In this document: in pieces, positions 38,789 to 47,798 of the stretch | Layout of the letters: the number at the start of each line of letters is the position of its first letter | Numbering within the stretch: the stretch's first letter is position 1 | DNA from: Desulfobulbus propionicus | GTDB taxonomy: Bacteria; Desulfobacterota; Desulfobulbia; Desulfobulbales; Desulfobulbaceae | DNA length: 64,000 nucleotides | Assembly: GCA_002748755.1 (NCBI GenBank) | Contig: PDTD01000009.1 | Location: 78,046-142,045, forward strand | Direction of reading: 5' to 3' | The notes under the pieces: generated by a model | The model's database searches: none | The model's input: the letters and a program-made list of their open reading frames with translations, nothing else | Told to the model about the DNA's origin: nothing | Made by a program: the position numbers and the translations under genes

Positions 38789-39655
38789 ATGAAACAGGTG
38801 GTAATTCGTGACGATGACATTTGCGCATGCACACGGCCTGACATGCTTGAACTCCTCTATAGACCACTCCTGGATGCTGGTGCATCGGTTGCGCTCAGCG
38901 TGATTCCTGCAATCCGTGGCGGCCTCTCGGCGGGTCCTCTTAACGGCCCGTTCTGGAAGACATATCAGCTTGAGTACTCCCCCTGCCTCCCTCCAGAGCA
39001 GCGCGCCCTGTTCCAAACCTTCCCCCTTGAACCGGCCAGCGAGATTGTCAGCTACCTTCTACAAAACCCAGGCTATGAAATAGTCCAACACGGTTATAAT
39101 CATTGCATTGTTGATGGCCTGCGTGAGGGTATGCTCACCGACCCCAGGCTTATTTCTCAAAAGATCGCCGAAAGCTCGAGCATTATGCACCATTGTTTTG
39201 GCAAAAACTGTGATTTTTTTGTCGTGCCCTGGGACGACGTCTCACCGGCAAGCATCAAACTTTTGAAGCAGCATTTCAAAGGTATCTCCCTGCAGCGAAT
39301 TGGGCAACGACATGTCTCGGCGCCCAAAAAAATGCATGCAGTCTGTCGGCGTTTCATGAATGACCGACATCGTCTGCCGTATTTCTGGGACGGCGACTTT
39401 TTACTCCTTGAGTATCCCGGCCCAATTTTGTCCATGTTCCAGGATTTCGGGGCAATGAAAAAGCAGATAATCAGGTGGCTGGAACAGCATGATATCCTGG
39501 TTCTTGTCACCCACTACTGGGAATTTTTCTGGGATTGGGATCAACCGAACCGAGAATTTCTGGATACCTGGCATGATATTGCAGCCTACCTGCTGCAAAG
39601 GCCAGACCTCGAATTGGTTCGTTTTTCAGATCTGTACAAACACCTTTCCGCCTAG
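38789..39655 (+). CDS. NodB-like polysaccharide deacetylase-family protein
   Basis: 288 residues. The N terminus MKQVVIRDDDICACTRPDML gives the metal-site aspartates of the NodB/DUF2334 fold, with YEIVQHGYNHCIVDGL near 103 (the HxxxxH-like metal motif reads HGYNH) and FFVVPWDDVSP near 150. Other recognisable points are FWDGDFLLLEYPG and VLVTHYWEFF. This superfamily removes N- or O-acetyl groups from sugars, so it may modify the exopolysaccharide; a cytoplasmic role is likely because no signal peptide is seen. DUF2334 members are poorly characterised, so the substrate is open. It follows the GT2 gene by 15 bases. Confidence 0.75.
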   Translation: MKQVVIRDDDICACTRPDMLELLYRPLLDAGASVALSVIPAIRGGLSAGPLNGPFWKTYQLEYSPCLPPEQRALFQTFPLEPASEIVSYLLQNPGYEIVQHGYNHCIVDGLREGMLTDPRLISQKIAESSSIMHHCFGKNCDFFVVPWDDVSPASIKLLKQHFKGISLQRIGQRHVSAPKKMHAVCRRFMNDRHRLPYFWDGDFLLLEYPGPILSMFQDFGAMKKQIIRWLEQHDILVLVTHYWEFFWDWDQPNREFLDTWHDIAAYLLQRPDLELVRFSDLYKHLSA

Positions 39656-39799
39656 TTATACTATATGCAAGGTCAAGGCAATATACGAGAAAGACAATTC
39701 ATTTTATTTAACAATCTCCTGACCGCTGACACCCCTCGATGCCGATGAGAGAGCTTCCACGTTTCTTTGAGGCGGACCTACCTGATCCAGCCAAGCTGG

Positions 39800-39964
39800 T
39801 AAAAAAAGAAATGATAGAGAGATATTTTTTCCAAAATATGCACCAAAGCACAGCACAAGCGACACCATCTTCGACAGTCTTTTGACTGCACCAAGAAAGT
39901 ACTGTAACAAACCGCGAAAAACGCAGCACCTGGTACCGCCTGAGCTGATGAAAAATCCGAGCTA
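39800..39964 (-). repeat. Family A repeat, reverse orientation, truncated
   Basis: The right edge GAGCTGATGAAAAATCCGAG plus CTA is the reverse complement of the family A left end, and the sequence before it matches the reversed interior (TTCGACAGTCTTTTGACTGC, then CTGGTACCGCC). The distal part fades out near 39800. It sits between the deacetylase and GT4 genes and interrupts the otherwise tight operon. Confidence 0.7.
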
Positions 39965-39968
39965 AAAG

Positions 39969-41171
39969 ATGCATTCACTCATACAATTTTCGGCCAGCAT
40001 GGGTTCTCAATATGGGGGAACAGAGACGTACGTACAAACACTCACCCGGCAAGTTGCCAACAGCATTCCTGATGTGCGCCTGATAACCGGCGGACCAGAA
40101 AAGAACTTTACTAAAGACTACAAATCTTTGCTGGCGTTGGACAATTGCACGCACCTAAGCGTCCCCATACTGGGACGCCACTCGCTTATGGGGCGACTCC
40201 TTGCCCGTACCTGGCTGGGGACCAAGCTCGGCCCGCTGGACCTGGAGAGTCTGTCAGCGTTGCTATTTGTGCACAAGATCCGCAGTTTTGTTACACAGAG
40301 ACAAGTCCTGGAAGCCCATTACCCCCTGGATGGTCTCATGTTTCCCCTGCTGCCGACAGGGATAAAAAAGATACTACACTTTCATGGGGCCTGCCTGCCG
40401 CCCCTGTATAGAAAATGCTGGCCATTCATTCTTCGGCACACGCATTGCTGTATCGCCTGCTCCAACTATGCCCGGGAGGAACTGCTCAAGGAAATGCCCA
40501 CCGCCTCAATCAAGGTCCTGTACAACGGCGTCGACCCCCAGACCTTTCATCCGGGAACCAGTACCTTTGAACCGGGGTGTCAGTATGACAGGCAGAAGTT
40601 GAGAATTGGCATTGCAGCCCGTTTAAGCCCTGACAAAGGGGTTGACATCCTTTGTGAACTTGCGCCCAAACTACATGATATCGCGGAGATATTTCTCGCA
40701 GGTCCGGTCGCTCCCCATTTTTCCACCCAACTGGATACGGCTGCGACCTGCAAAAACTTGCATGTGCTGGGCCCCATTGAGCACCAGGTTATTCCGGAAT
40801 TTTATAGGTTTATCGATATCTTCGTACTTCCTTCACGATTTGAAGCGTTCCCAATAACCGTTCTGGAGGCCATGGCCTCGGGATGCGGGGTCATCGCAAC
40901 CCGAGTGGGCGGTATTCCTGAAATGATTGGTCAAGAGGAGCAGGCAGGCTTTCTCATTGAGGCCGGAGACTCGAATAACCTGCTGACCCTTTTGCACAAA
41001 TTTTACCAGAATCCAAGCCTCTATCAGAAGCGAGCCGATATGGGCAGGCAACGAGTCATGGATACGTTTTCCCTGGAAAAGACCGCAACACGAGCGCTTA
41101 ATCTCTATGAAGGTCTTCTCGCCGATCAAGATGAGGTATTGGACCGCAGGAGGCGACATCTCGCCCCATGA
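39969..41171 (+). CDS. GT4 family glycosyltransferase
   Basis: 400 residues of the GT-B fold. N-terminal acceptor domain begins FSASMGSQYGGTETYVQTLT. C-terminal donor domain has LRIGIAARLSPDKGVDILCE near 210 and the GT4 E-x7-E-type motif FVLPSRFEAFPITVLEAMAS near 290, then GGIPEMIGQEE. NDP-sugar-dependent retaining transferase, probably acting on the lipid-linked repeat unit. The stop overlaps the next start by four bases (ATGA). A family A repeat lies in the 313-bp gap before it, so it may have its own promoter. Confidence 0.9.
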   Translation: MHSLIQFSASMGSQYGGTETYVQTLTRQVANSIPDVRLITGGPEKNFTKDYKSLLALDNCTHLSVPILGRHSLMGRLLARTWLGTKLGPLDLESLSALLFVHKIRSFVTQRQVLEAHYPLDGLMFPLLPTGIKKILHFHGACLPPLYRKCWPFILRHTHCCIACSNYAREELLKEMPTASIKVLYNGVDPQTFHPGTSTFEPGCQYDRQKLRIGIAARLSPDKGVDILCELAPKLHDIAEIFLAGPVAPHFSTQLDTAATCKNLHVLGPIEHQVIPEFYRFIDIFVLPSRFEAFPITVLEAMASGCGVIATRVGGIPEMIGQEEQAGFLIEAGDSNNLLTLLHKFYQNPSLYQKRADMGRQRVMDTFSLEKTATRALNLYEGLLADQDEVLDRRRRHLAP

Positions 41172-42559
41172 ACCTGAAAAAAAATTATATATCCAGCGCT
41201 TCCGCACAAAGCCTAGGCCGCATCTGCACCATGGCGGCGAATTTCCTTATTTTTATCCTGGCAGCACGACTTCTGGGCGCGGAGCTTTTTGGTCAGTATG
41301 CCTATGTGACCGTTTTCCTCGGCCTTGCCATTTTGGTGGCCGAATTTGGCACCAACAGCGTGCTGGCATCTGACATCGTACGGGCAGAAACCCAGGCCCC
41401 CAAATACTGGGGAAACTTTATCCTGATGCGGGTGTGCTTCACTCTCACGACAATGGCACTGTCCATACCGGTTGCCTGGCTGGTTCGCCCTGATCTTTTC
41501 AGCAGCCTTGTTATCGGTCTGGTCGGCCTACTCTTTTTGAACTCTCGCTTTTTTGACCCGATCTATCAGATTTTTGAACGGCCCTGGCTTTCCTTCTGGG
41601 CCTCAGCTCTCTATGCAGTGATGTTTGCAATGCTTTCCGGTATTGTTTTGGTACTTAAACGGCCTCTTGAGGAACTTATCGGCGCCTATGTTCTCGCCAA
41701 TATCATCTATACTGTTTTTGCCGCCTGGATAAGCATCCCCCTGATACGTCCTGTTTTTAAGCTGCAATGGAGTCTGCAGCAAAAAATGATGCGCCTGGCT
41801 TTCCCTGTCGGCATCTCCGGTCTTTTTACCCTTGTTCATACCAAGGCTGATACCTTTATGCTGGCCTTCATGCAAAACGACACAGTCGTGGGAATCTATA
41901 ACAGCGCCTATCGCTTTCTTGACATGGCGGTCATTATGGCTGTCATGCTCTCTAATCCCCTGGTCCCCATCTTTTCACAACTGGCCATACTTGACAGGGA
42001 ACGGCTGCGGCAAAGATACAGCAATATCCTGGAAATACTCTCACTGGTTATCGTGCCGTTTGCTGTCATAGTTCCGCTTCTCTCAAAGCCGTTGGTCGCC
42101 CTGCTTTTCAGTAACGAGTACCAAGAGGCGGCTTTATTGTTGAATATCATGGCATGGATCGGGGTTCTTTCCTTTTATTCTCTTTTTAACTTTGTGGCCT
42201 TACTGGCCGTCAAAGAGGTAAATTTTCAGATCTGGCTCGGTGGGCTGACCGCAAGCCTGAATGTCTTCTTGAACGCCATCCTGATTCCAAAATTCAGTTT
42301 CTACGGCTCTGCCTGGGCAACCTTGCTGGTCGAATGCGTGTTTGTGGTTGTTTCCTTTCTTTACCTTCACAAATCCCTGGGCAAGATCCTCTCACGAGCA
42401 CTCATCTATCGTCTTGGAGTGGTATCCACGGTGCTCTTACTTACAGTGCACTGCTCAACTGCTTTTTCTCTACCCACCCGATTAGGACTTGCCGTGACCC
42501 TGTGGCTCGCGGCGCTCATACTATTCAAATCAACCATGTGGCAAAAGGTGCGCATATGA
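41168..42559 (+). CDS. Wzx-type flippase (polysaccharide transporter, MOP superfamily)
   Basis: 463 residues, about 12 to 14 hydrophobic segments (for example near 20-40, 48-68, 80-105, 115-140 and 295-400). The N terminus carries the Polysacc_synt signature (MAANFLIFILAARLLGAELF, then GQYAYVTVFLGLAILV). Wzx proteins flip undecaprenyl-pyrophosphate-linked repeat units across the inner membrane. A charged loop (LAILDRERLRQRYSNILEIL) near 285 is typical. Start overlaps the previous gene and stop overlaps the next by ATGA, so it is translationally coupled on both sides. Confidence 0.9.
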   Translation: MNLKKNYISSASAQSLGRICTMAANFLIFILAARLLGAELFGQYAYVTVFLGLAILVAEFGTNSVLASDIVRAETQAPKYWGNFILMRVCFTLTTMALSIPVAWLVRPDLFSSLVIGLVGLLFLNSRFFDPIYQIFERPWLSFWASALYAVMFAMLSGIVLVLKRPLEELIGAYVLANIIYTVFAAWISIPLIRPVFKLQWSLQQKMMRLAFPVGISGLFTLVHTKADTFMLAFMQNDTVVGIYNSAYRFLDMAVIMAVMLSNPLVPIFSQLAILDRERLRQRYSNILEILSLVIVPFAVIVPLLSKPLVALLFSNEYQEAALLLNIMAWIGVLSFYSLFNFVALLAVKEVNFQIWLGGLTASLNVFLNAILIPKFSFYGSAWATLLVECVFVVVSFLYLHKSLGKILSRALIYRLGVVSTVLLLTVHCSTAFSLPTRLGLAVTLWLAALILFKSTMWQKVRI

Positions 42560-43566
42560 TTCCCAAAGCGTCTGTTATCATCCCGTGCTTTAACGTTGGC
42601 AAGACTATCGGCAGGACAATACAGGCCTTCCGCAGCCAAGCCATACCAGCAAAAGAATATGAAATCATCTTGATTGATGACTGCTCAACCGATAACACAG
42701 CTGCAGAGATATCCAGGCAAGCAAGCGGACCACCTTTTTTATTTTTGCAGAATACCCAGAACAGTGGTCCCGCATATACCAGAAACAGAGGGTTGGACCT
42801 GGCAACGGGAACCATTGTCATCTTTTCAGACGGTGATACCGTACCCTGTGCACACTATCTGGCCGAACACTTGGCCGCTCACGAACGGCACCCGGAAAAC
42901 CATTCCGCGATTGTCGGGGCTGCTGCAATGCCCGAAGACATGCACATAACGCCCCTCATGTATCTAGGCAATGTTGTCCAGTCCATGAACTCTGCTGTCT
43001 ATCGCCCTGATGCCCCCTATAACTGGCTGCATTTCAGTACGCTCAACGTATCACTTAAGCGGGATTTTATAGGGAGCATGCGCTTTAACGACCGCAGCTT
43101 CACTCGGCATTCGCTTACCGAAAGCGAGCTTGCCGGGTTTGAAGATACCGAGTTTGCACAAAGGTTAGCAAAAAAAGGCATGAGGTTGCTGCACGCCCCT
43201 GCCATTCGGGCTTTTCACTATCATTTTCGTACACCGGAAAACTATATGAATAAAGTACGGGAATATGGTGAACATTTTGCGCACTGGATCACACTCTGCG
43301 ACCCGGAAGAAGCTCAAGAATTACAAAAAAGGTTGAATTTCCTGCTAGATAGAGAAAATTTGCTTTCCAGAGCCAACATCAGGGAGTGTATTCGACGTGT
43401 ATTCGTCAATGACCTCAGCGTGCCTTGTATTCGGGGAGCAGCGCGTTTTTTTGAGACCAGCAATGAAAACATCAGTTTATTCTTGTACAATAAACTGTAT
43501 AAGTATTTATTTCTGAAAGGATATCGGCAAAAAATGAAAAGCCTGAAAAAAGAAGAGCTGCCATGA
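42556..43566 (+). CDS. GT2 family glycosyltransferase
   Basis: 336 residues from the ATG at 42556, which forms an ATGA overlap with the wzx stop and has AAGGTG seven bases upstream; the longer frame from 42334 only shadows wzx. GT-A motifs: ASVIIPCFNVGKTIGRTIQA at the N terminus, YEIILIDDCSTDNT, NSGPAYTRNRGLDLATG and the DxD-like IIFSDGDTVP near 90. Later ESELAGFEDTEFAQRLAKKG gives the acidic acceptor motif. No clear membrane anchor. It should add a sugar to the lipid-linked unit. Confidence 0.9.
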   Translation: MIPKASVIIPCFNVGKTIGRTIQAFRSQAIPAKEYEIILIDDCSTDNTAAEISRQASGPPFLFLQNTQNSGPAYTRNRGLDLATGTIVIFSDGDTVPCAHYLAEHLAAHERHPENHSAIVGAAAMPEDMHITPLMYLGNVVQSMNSAVYRPDAPYNWLHFSTLNVSLKRDFIGSMRFNDRSFTRHSLTESELAGFEDTEFAQRLAKKGMRLLHAPAIRAFHYHFRTPENYMNKVREYGEHFAHWITLCDPEEAQELQKRLNFLLDRENLLSRANIRECIRRVFVNDLSVPCIRGAARFFETSNENISLFLYNKLYKYLFLKGYRQKMKSLKKEELP

Positions 43567-44105
43567 ATATCTGTTTACGCCTCTTTGTGGGCGGCCTTGC
43601 CGCCTGCCTGCTCAGCGTGGCCGAGGGCCGGGCCGAGAAATGTTATGCCGCCAAGGATGCTTTTGCGGTGATACAGCCAGCAATGGTAACCCGAGGCTGT
43701 TTTTTGTTCCACCACGGTGCCAATGTGGACCTTCGCCACCAAAGTGAAATGGTCATAACCCGAAAAGAGTTGCTCCATCCAGATCCTATTCATTCAGAAT
43801 TTCTCAGCTTTATTCTTGATGGCAAACTCATCACCCTGTCCAAAGGAACACCGCTGTTTTCCTGTCAATATGATCTACAAACCCTGGCCAAGGATTTTCA
43901 ACTCTCCGGCAACACCGGAGGCGCGACCCGTACCCTTGGGTACAAATTACCCGCGTTCAACTGCGCTGGAATTACGACTAAATGGGCACCAGTTCGTCCC
44001 ATAAATAAAAGCCATTGTTACTGGGTTGCTGTCTCCCTTATTCGCTGTGAAGAAAGCGATCGTTTGCTCAGACCGATAAACGTTATGGCAGATGAAGAAG
44101 AATAA
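43563..44105 (+). CDS. Small secreted cysteine-containing protein, unknown function
   Basis: 180 residues, not recognised. A signal peptide (about 1-24, LFVGGLAACLLSVAEGRA) predicts export. The mature part has six cysteines (KCY, GCF, SCQ, NCA, HCY, RCE), an even number consistent with three disulfides in the periplasm. It starts in an ATGA overlap with the GT2 gene and is the last gene of the + operon, so it is probably co-expressed with the exopolysaccharide machinery, perhaps as an accessory or surface protein. No membrane segments beyond the signal. Confidence 0.75.
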   Translation: MNICLRLFVGGLAACLLSVAEGRAEKCYAAKDAFAVIQPAMVTRGCFLFHHGANVDLRHQSEMVITRKELLHPDPIHSEFLSFILDGKLITLSKGTPLFSCQYDLQTLAKDFQLSGNTGGATRTLGYKLPAFNCAGITTKWAPVRPINKSHCYWVAVSLIRCEESDRLLRPINVMADEEE

Positions 44106-44167
44106 CGCTGGGGATCCGAGAAATCTCTTCTCTTATCCACTTTCATTCATCTGAATGCTGTGCCTCT

Positions 44168-44244
44168 ATAAAAAAGAAAAAACAGATGTATGTACTGTCC
44201 AAGTGTCGGCTCAAATTTCGACAAGGTATGAAAAATCCGGATTA
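44168..44244 (-). repeat. Family A repeat, reverse, internally deleted
   Basis: AAAAAAGAAAAAACAGATGT and TCGGCTCAAATTTCGACA match the reversed distal interior, and TATGAAAAATCCGGATTA is the reversed left terminus. It lies in the gap between the two convergent exopolysaccharide operons, 8 bp from the stop of the minus-strand GT4 gene, where it could aid termination. Confidence 0.6.
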
Positions 44245-44252
44245 GTTTGTCA

Positions 44253-45362
44253 TCACGACAGAGAAAAAGAACGATACGCATCGACCAATATTTGCGCCGA
44301 TTTTCTCCAAGTGAAACGAGCAGACTGATCCAGGCCACTCCGGCAAAGCCTTTGCCTGAAGTCAGGATCCCTCATTACTGCAGCAAGGCCGTCGGTTATA
44401 CTGCTAACATCAAGCGGATCAACGAGTAAGGCGCCATCTCCTGCAATTTCAGTCAAAGAAGTGGAACGACTTGTTATCACTGGGACCCCGCTGGCCATGG
44501 CCTCAACAACCGGCATACCAAACCCTTCAGCAAGGGCCGGAAAAACAAAACAACTGCAGTGCCGCATAATCAAGGGCAGGGTCTGGTCATCAATATGCTC
44601 AAGAAACAGAACCTTTTCTTCAATCCCCAGTCTTCGGGCCGCATCCAACGCTGGCTGGTAGCCAAAATCTTTTTGGCCAACACAAACCAGGGGTGGGACA
44701 TCTCCGTCCAGGGAAGCGTAGGCCTCAATCAACCTGACATGGTTTTTACGCGGCTCCAACCGTCCCACTGTCAAAATATAGTTTTTTGAGGACAGGCCAA
44801 ATGCCGCAAGCCTTTCACACCCTGCATCCCCAGGAAAGAAACGATCCCTGTCCACCCCGTTATACACCACCTGAATGCGACTCTGCGGCACCCCGTACCG
44901 TTTCGCTATCTCTTGTTGGGAAAATTGACTGACAGTAAATAGGAGTTGGGCCCTACGAGCAGCATACTGAAAAGTCAACCTGGACTGCAGGGTGAAAAAC
45001 CTGGAAAAAAACTGAGGATGGGTTTCAAAGAGGATATCATGCATGGTGCATGCGCATGGTCCCACCGAAACAAAGGGTAGACGATACTGCATATGCAAGA
45101 GATCCAGTTTATATTTTTTTTGCAGCAACGGCAGTTGAATCCCTAAGCGGTATACTCCGGAAGCTGGCCGCATTTTCACCAGGGTTACGTTGGGGGCTCC
45201 AAAACCATCATCTGCAGCCAGCAGAGCTTCAGGGGTTCCGAGGAAAAAATAAAAATGCATATCAGGAGCCAACTCAATAACCTGCCGAAACAAACCAAGA
45301 ATATGACTCCTGCTTCCCTGAAAAATGCCATCAAACGTATGAAAATCCACCCCTACTCGCAT
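44253..45362 (-). CDS. GT4 family glycosyltransferase
   Basis: 369 residues, GT-B fold. N terminus MRVGVDFHTFDGIFQGSRSH. Donor domain: LTVGRLEPRKNHVRLIEAYA near 200 and the GT4 motif FVFPALAEGFGMPVVEAMAS near 275 with the paired glutamates, then SLTEIAGDGALLVDP. The middle FTVSQFSQQEIAKRYGV is the usual interdomain linker of mannosyl/glucosyl-type members. Last gene of the minus-strand exopolysaccharide operon; its start overlaps the acyltransferase stop by about ten bases. Sugar specificity unknown. Confidence 0.92.
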   Translation of the reverse strand: MRVGVDFHTFDGIFQGSRSHILGLFRQVIELAPDMHFYFFLGTPEALLAADDGFGAPNVTLVKMRPASGVYRLGIQLPLLQKKYKLDLLHMQYRLPFVSVGPCACTMHDILFETHPQFFSRFFTLQSRLTFQYAARRAQLLFTVSQFSQQEIAKRYGVPQSRIQVVYNGVDRDRFFPGDAGCERLAAFGLSSKNYILTVGRLEPRKNHVRLIEAYASLDGDVPPLVCVGQKDFGYQPALDAARRLGIEEKVLFLEHIDDQTLPLIMRHCSCFVFPALAEGFGMPVVEAMASGVPVITSRSTSLTEIAGDGALLVDPLDVSSITDGLAAVMRDPDFRQRLCRSGLDQSARFTWRKSAQILVDAYRSFSLS

Positions 45363-46342
45363 TGTACGGACCTCATTCTTCTACCGCTTACAAGCAATGC
45401 CAGCACAGGACTCCTGTCTAAAAGAAGGCGTGTACACACCACAGGACCCAACAAACCGGCAAGAAAGGTGCACGGTACAATCAACGGTTGAGGCAATCCC
45501 AAGGTACTCAGGGCCGACAACACCGGAAAAATAAAAAAATATTGGAGCAGGTACACCTCCAGGGATAACGCGCCGCAGGTTTCCAAAGCGCTCTTGATCT
45601 TTTCAGGAAAACGAAAAAACGAGACAACAAGTGTCAGCCATATTCCTGCCAGAGCCGTGGCCACCGGAAGCAGACCATTTTCTAGGTCGTGGCTGAACCA
45701 GTACAAAAGGGGAAAAGCGGGAACGGCACCCCACCTCAGTAGAGAGTGTTTGAGAAAATCCCTAAAGAGTGCCCTGTGCGACCCCAGCAGAATGCCGAGA
45801 GTATAGTATAAAAGATGTTTCAGCAGTGACCAGGTTCCAAAGAGGTCTATGGATCCGTACCAACTGGCTGTCACCACAAAGACGGGTACCAAGAATACAG
45901 GCCGACATCCCCGGAAAACAGGCGACAAGAGTTTCATCAACAGGAGAATATATAAAAACCAGAGAAAAAGAGCTGGGTTGTCAAAGGGATACAGCAGTAG
46001 CTGAACGGGGAGTTCTTCCAGGATAACCGGTCGCTTGACCGTTGCGGGAAAGATGAGTTTGATTGCAGCATAGACCATGCTGATCAGCAGATAGGGAAGA
46101 TAAAGACGTGCTGTTCGCGGCAGAATGTCACGGACCCATTTGCTGTTGATAAGGCCCTGGGAAAAAAAACCGGACATAAAAAAAAACAACGGCATATGGA
46201 AACTGTAAATAAGCGTAAAAAGAAAAGGAAATTCGACGGCAATGGGCTCACTATGTCCGATGGTAACCAAAAGGATGCCGATACCCCTGGCGATCTGCAT
46301 CTCTGGGATGTAGCCTGGCCGCTGCCTGTGCTCAGTAGACAT
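45353..46342 (-). CDS. Acyltransferase 3 family membrane protein
   Basis: 329 residues with about ten hydrophobic segments. The AT3 signature histidine is in IARGIGILLVTIGHSEP (near 30), followed by FHMPLFFFMSGFFSQG with the conserved FF motif. These inner-membrane enzymes O-acylate (often acetylate or succinylate) exopolysaccharide sugars. Start and stop overlap both neighbours by about ten bases, so it is part of the minus-strand operon. Acyl donor and target are not predictable. Confidence 0.9.
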   Translation of the reverse strand: MSTEHRQRPGYIPEMQIARGIGILLVTIGHSEPIAVEFPFLFTLIYSFHMPLFFFMSGFFSQGLINSKWVRDILPRTARLYLPYLLISMVYAAIKLIFPATVKRPVILEELPVQLLLYPFDNPALFLWFLYILLLMKLLSPVFRGCRPVFLVPVFVVTASWYGSIDLFGTWSLLKHLLYYTLGILLGSHRALFRDFLKHSLLRWGAVPAFPLLYWFSHDLENGLLPVATALAGIWLTLVVSFFRFPEKIKSALETCGALSLEVYLLQYFFIFPVLSALSTLGLPQPLIVPCTFLAGLLGPVVCTRLLLDRSPVLALLVSGRRMRSVQCE

Positions 46343-47798
46343 TTTTACCCGTTACGCCCTGCAGGAGTGTGCGCACAATAATTCGTATGTCCAATCCAAG
46401 GGACCAAATCTTGATGTATTCGAGGTCGTATTTTACTCTTTTTTCCATCTTTTCAGTTGTTTCGGTTTCCCCTCTGCAGCCATTTATTTGTGCAAGACCG
46501 GTTATTCCAGGCTTGACCTTGTGGCGAAGCATGTACCCTGGAATGAGTTTTCTGTACTCTTCGTTATGGGCCACAGCATGGGGACGGGGACCGACAACGG
46601 ACATATCGCCCTTGAACACGTTGATGAACTGTGGCAACTCGTCAAGTGAAAATTTGCGCAGGTATCTCCCTATGGTCGTTAACCTGGGATCGTTTCTCAC
46701 TGCCTGTTTGATAACCTCCCCATCATCAGTGGTGGTCATAGAGCGAAACTTGAGCATTTGAAACTCTCGACCTGACAAACCATAACGGCGTTGCTTGAAA
46801 AATACCGGACCTTGCGAGGTGACCTTGACCAAGGCGGCAATCAGCAGCATGGGAACGGCAATGAGCACTAAAATAAGACTGGAGAGGATAATATCCTCGG
46901 CACGTTTGACCTCGCTGGTAAACCCGACATGAGGACTTTCAAATATGCTGATGGCTGAATAACCAGCAACAGTGTGCCAGGTTGGTTTCAAGGCGTTAAA
47001 AAAAAGATCCTGTGGCAGCAGATAAAACACAGACACGGTGGTATCTGCAAGGTCTTCGAGTATACGAACAACGCGTGAATGAGCATTCAGCGGCATACAT
47101 AAGTAGACCAGATCAAAAACGTCATTTTTTGCATCCTCAATACATTGTTGAATCGAACCGAGATAGTTCCCATACAGGGGCGTATGCCGCTCTAATTCAG
47201 GCTGGCGGTCATCATAGTACCCCACCAATTGTAAAGAAAGATGAGGCGTGTCATGCAGAAAGGCCGAAAGAGAGCGAGCGCTTTCATCCAGGCCGATGAC
47301 GACGGTTCGTGTTTTAGGCCTACGTTTTGTGTACCTATCGGCAATGAAAAAAACAAACAAAACCCGCCAGAAAAACATCAGGCAAGGCACAGCCAAAAAC
47401 CAGGACCCGAGTATAAGGCGGGAGTAGTCAAGGGTAACTTGAGCCCCGCTGCCGATAATCAGCAAGGTAAAGACTGTCATGGCCCAGGCCCAGAAAAAAG
47501 GCCTCATACAAGAAAAAACGCTGTCACAAAAGCTGGTACGATAAATCTTCAGAAAAAGAGCAAATAAAAAATAAAAACATAAAGTAACTATGGAAAGATT
47601 AATATATCCGGCCCGCCATGTGTTCAGCCACCATTTTGCGTTATAAAGCACCGATGTCTCATTTTCCTGCCAATAGAAAAATCCCAGTAAAAACAATGAA
47701 ATCAAGATAATCAAGGCGTCTACAATAGGCACCAGTAAAGGCATATTTTCCTGGTAATTGCCAACGTCAAAATTGTGTTCGGGGAGAATTTTCATCAT
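46332..47798 (-). CDS. Undecaprenyl-phosphate sugar phosphotransferase (WbaP/PssY-type)
   Basis: 488 residues. Four to five N-terminal membrane segments (about 15-140) and a CoA-binding-like Rossmann module (RTVVIGLDESARSLSAFLHD, near 170) precede a C-terminal Bac_transf domain with a membrane hairpin and the signatures KVTSQGPVFFKQRRYGLSGR, LKFRSMTTTDDGE, SLDELPQFINVFKGDMSVVG and PRPHAVAHNEEY. This polytopic phosphoglycosyltransferase starts repeat-unit assembly by moving a sugar phosphate from a nucleotide sugar to undecaprenyl phosphate. The start overlaps the previous stop by four bases. It is the only initiating enzyme in the locus. Confidence 0.94.
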   Translation of the reverse strand: MMKILPEHNFDVGNYQENMPLLVPIVDALIILISLFLLGFFYWQENETSVLYNAKWWLNTWRAGYINLSIVTLCFYFLFALFLKIYRTSFCDSVFSCMRPFFWAWAMTVFTLLIIGSGAQVTLDYSRLILGSWFLAVPCLMFFWRVLFVFFIADRYTKRRPKTRTVVIGLDESARSLSAFLHDTPHLSLQLVGYYDDRQPELERHTPLYGNYLGSIQQCIEDAKNDVFDLVYLCMPLNAHSRVVRILEDLADTTVSVFYLLPQDLFFNALKPTWHTVAGYSAISIFESPHVGFTSEVKRAEDIILSSLILVLIAVPMLLIAALVKVTSQGPVFFKQRRYGLSGREFQMLKFRSMTTTDDGEVIKQAVRNDPRLTTIGRYLRKFSLDELPQFINVFKGDMSVVGPRPHAVAHNEEYRKLIPGYMLRHKVKPGITGLAQINGCRGETETTEKMEKRVKYDLEYIKIWSLGLDIRIIVRTLLQGVTGKNVY

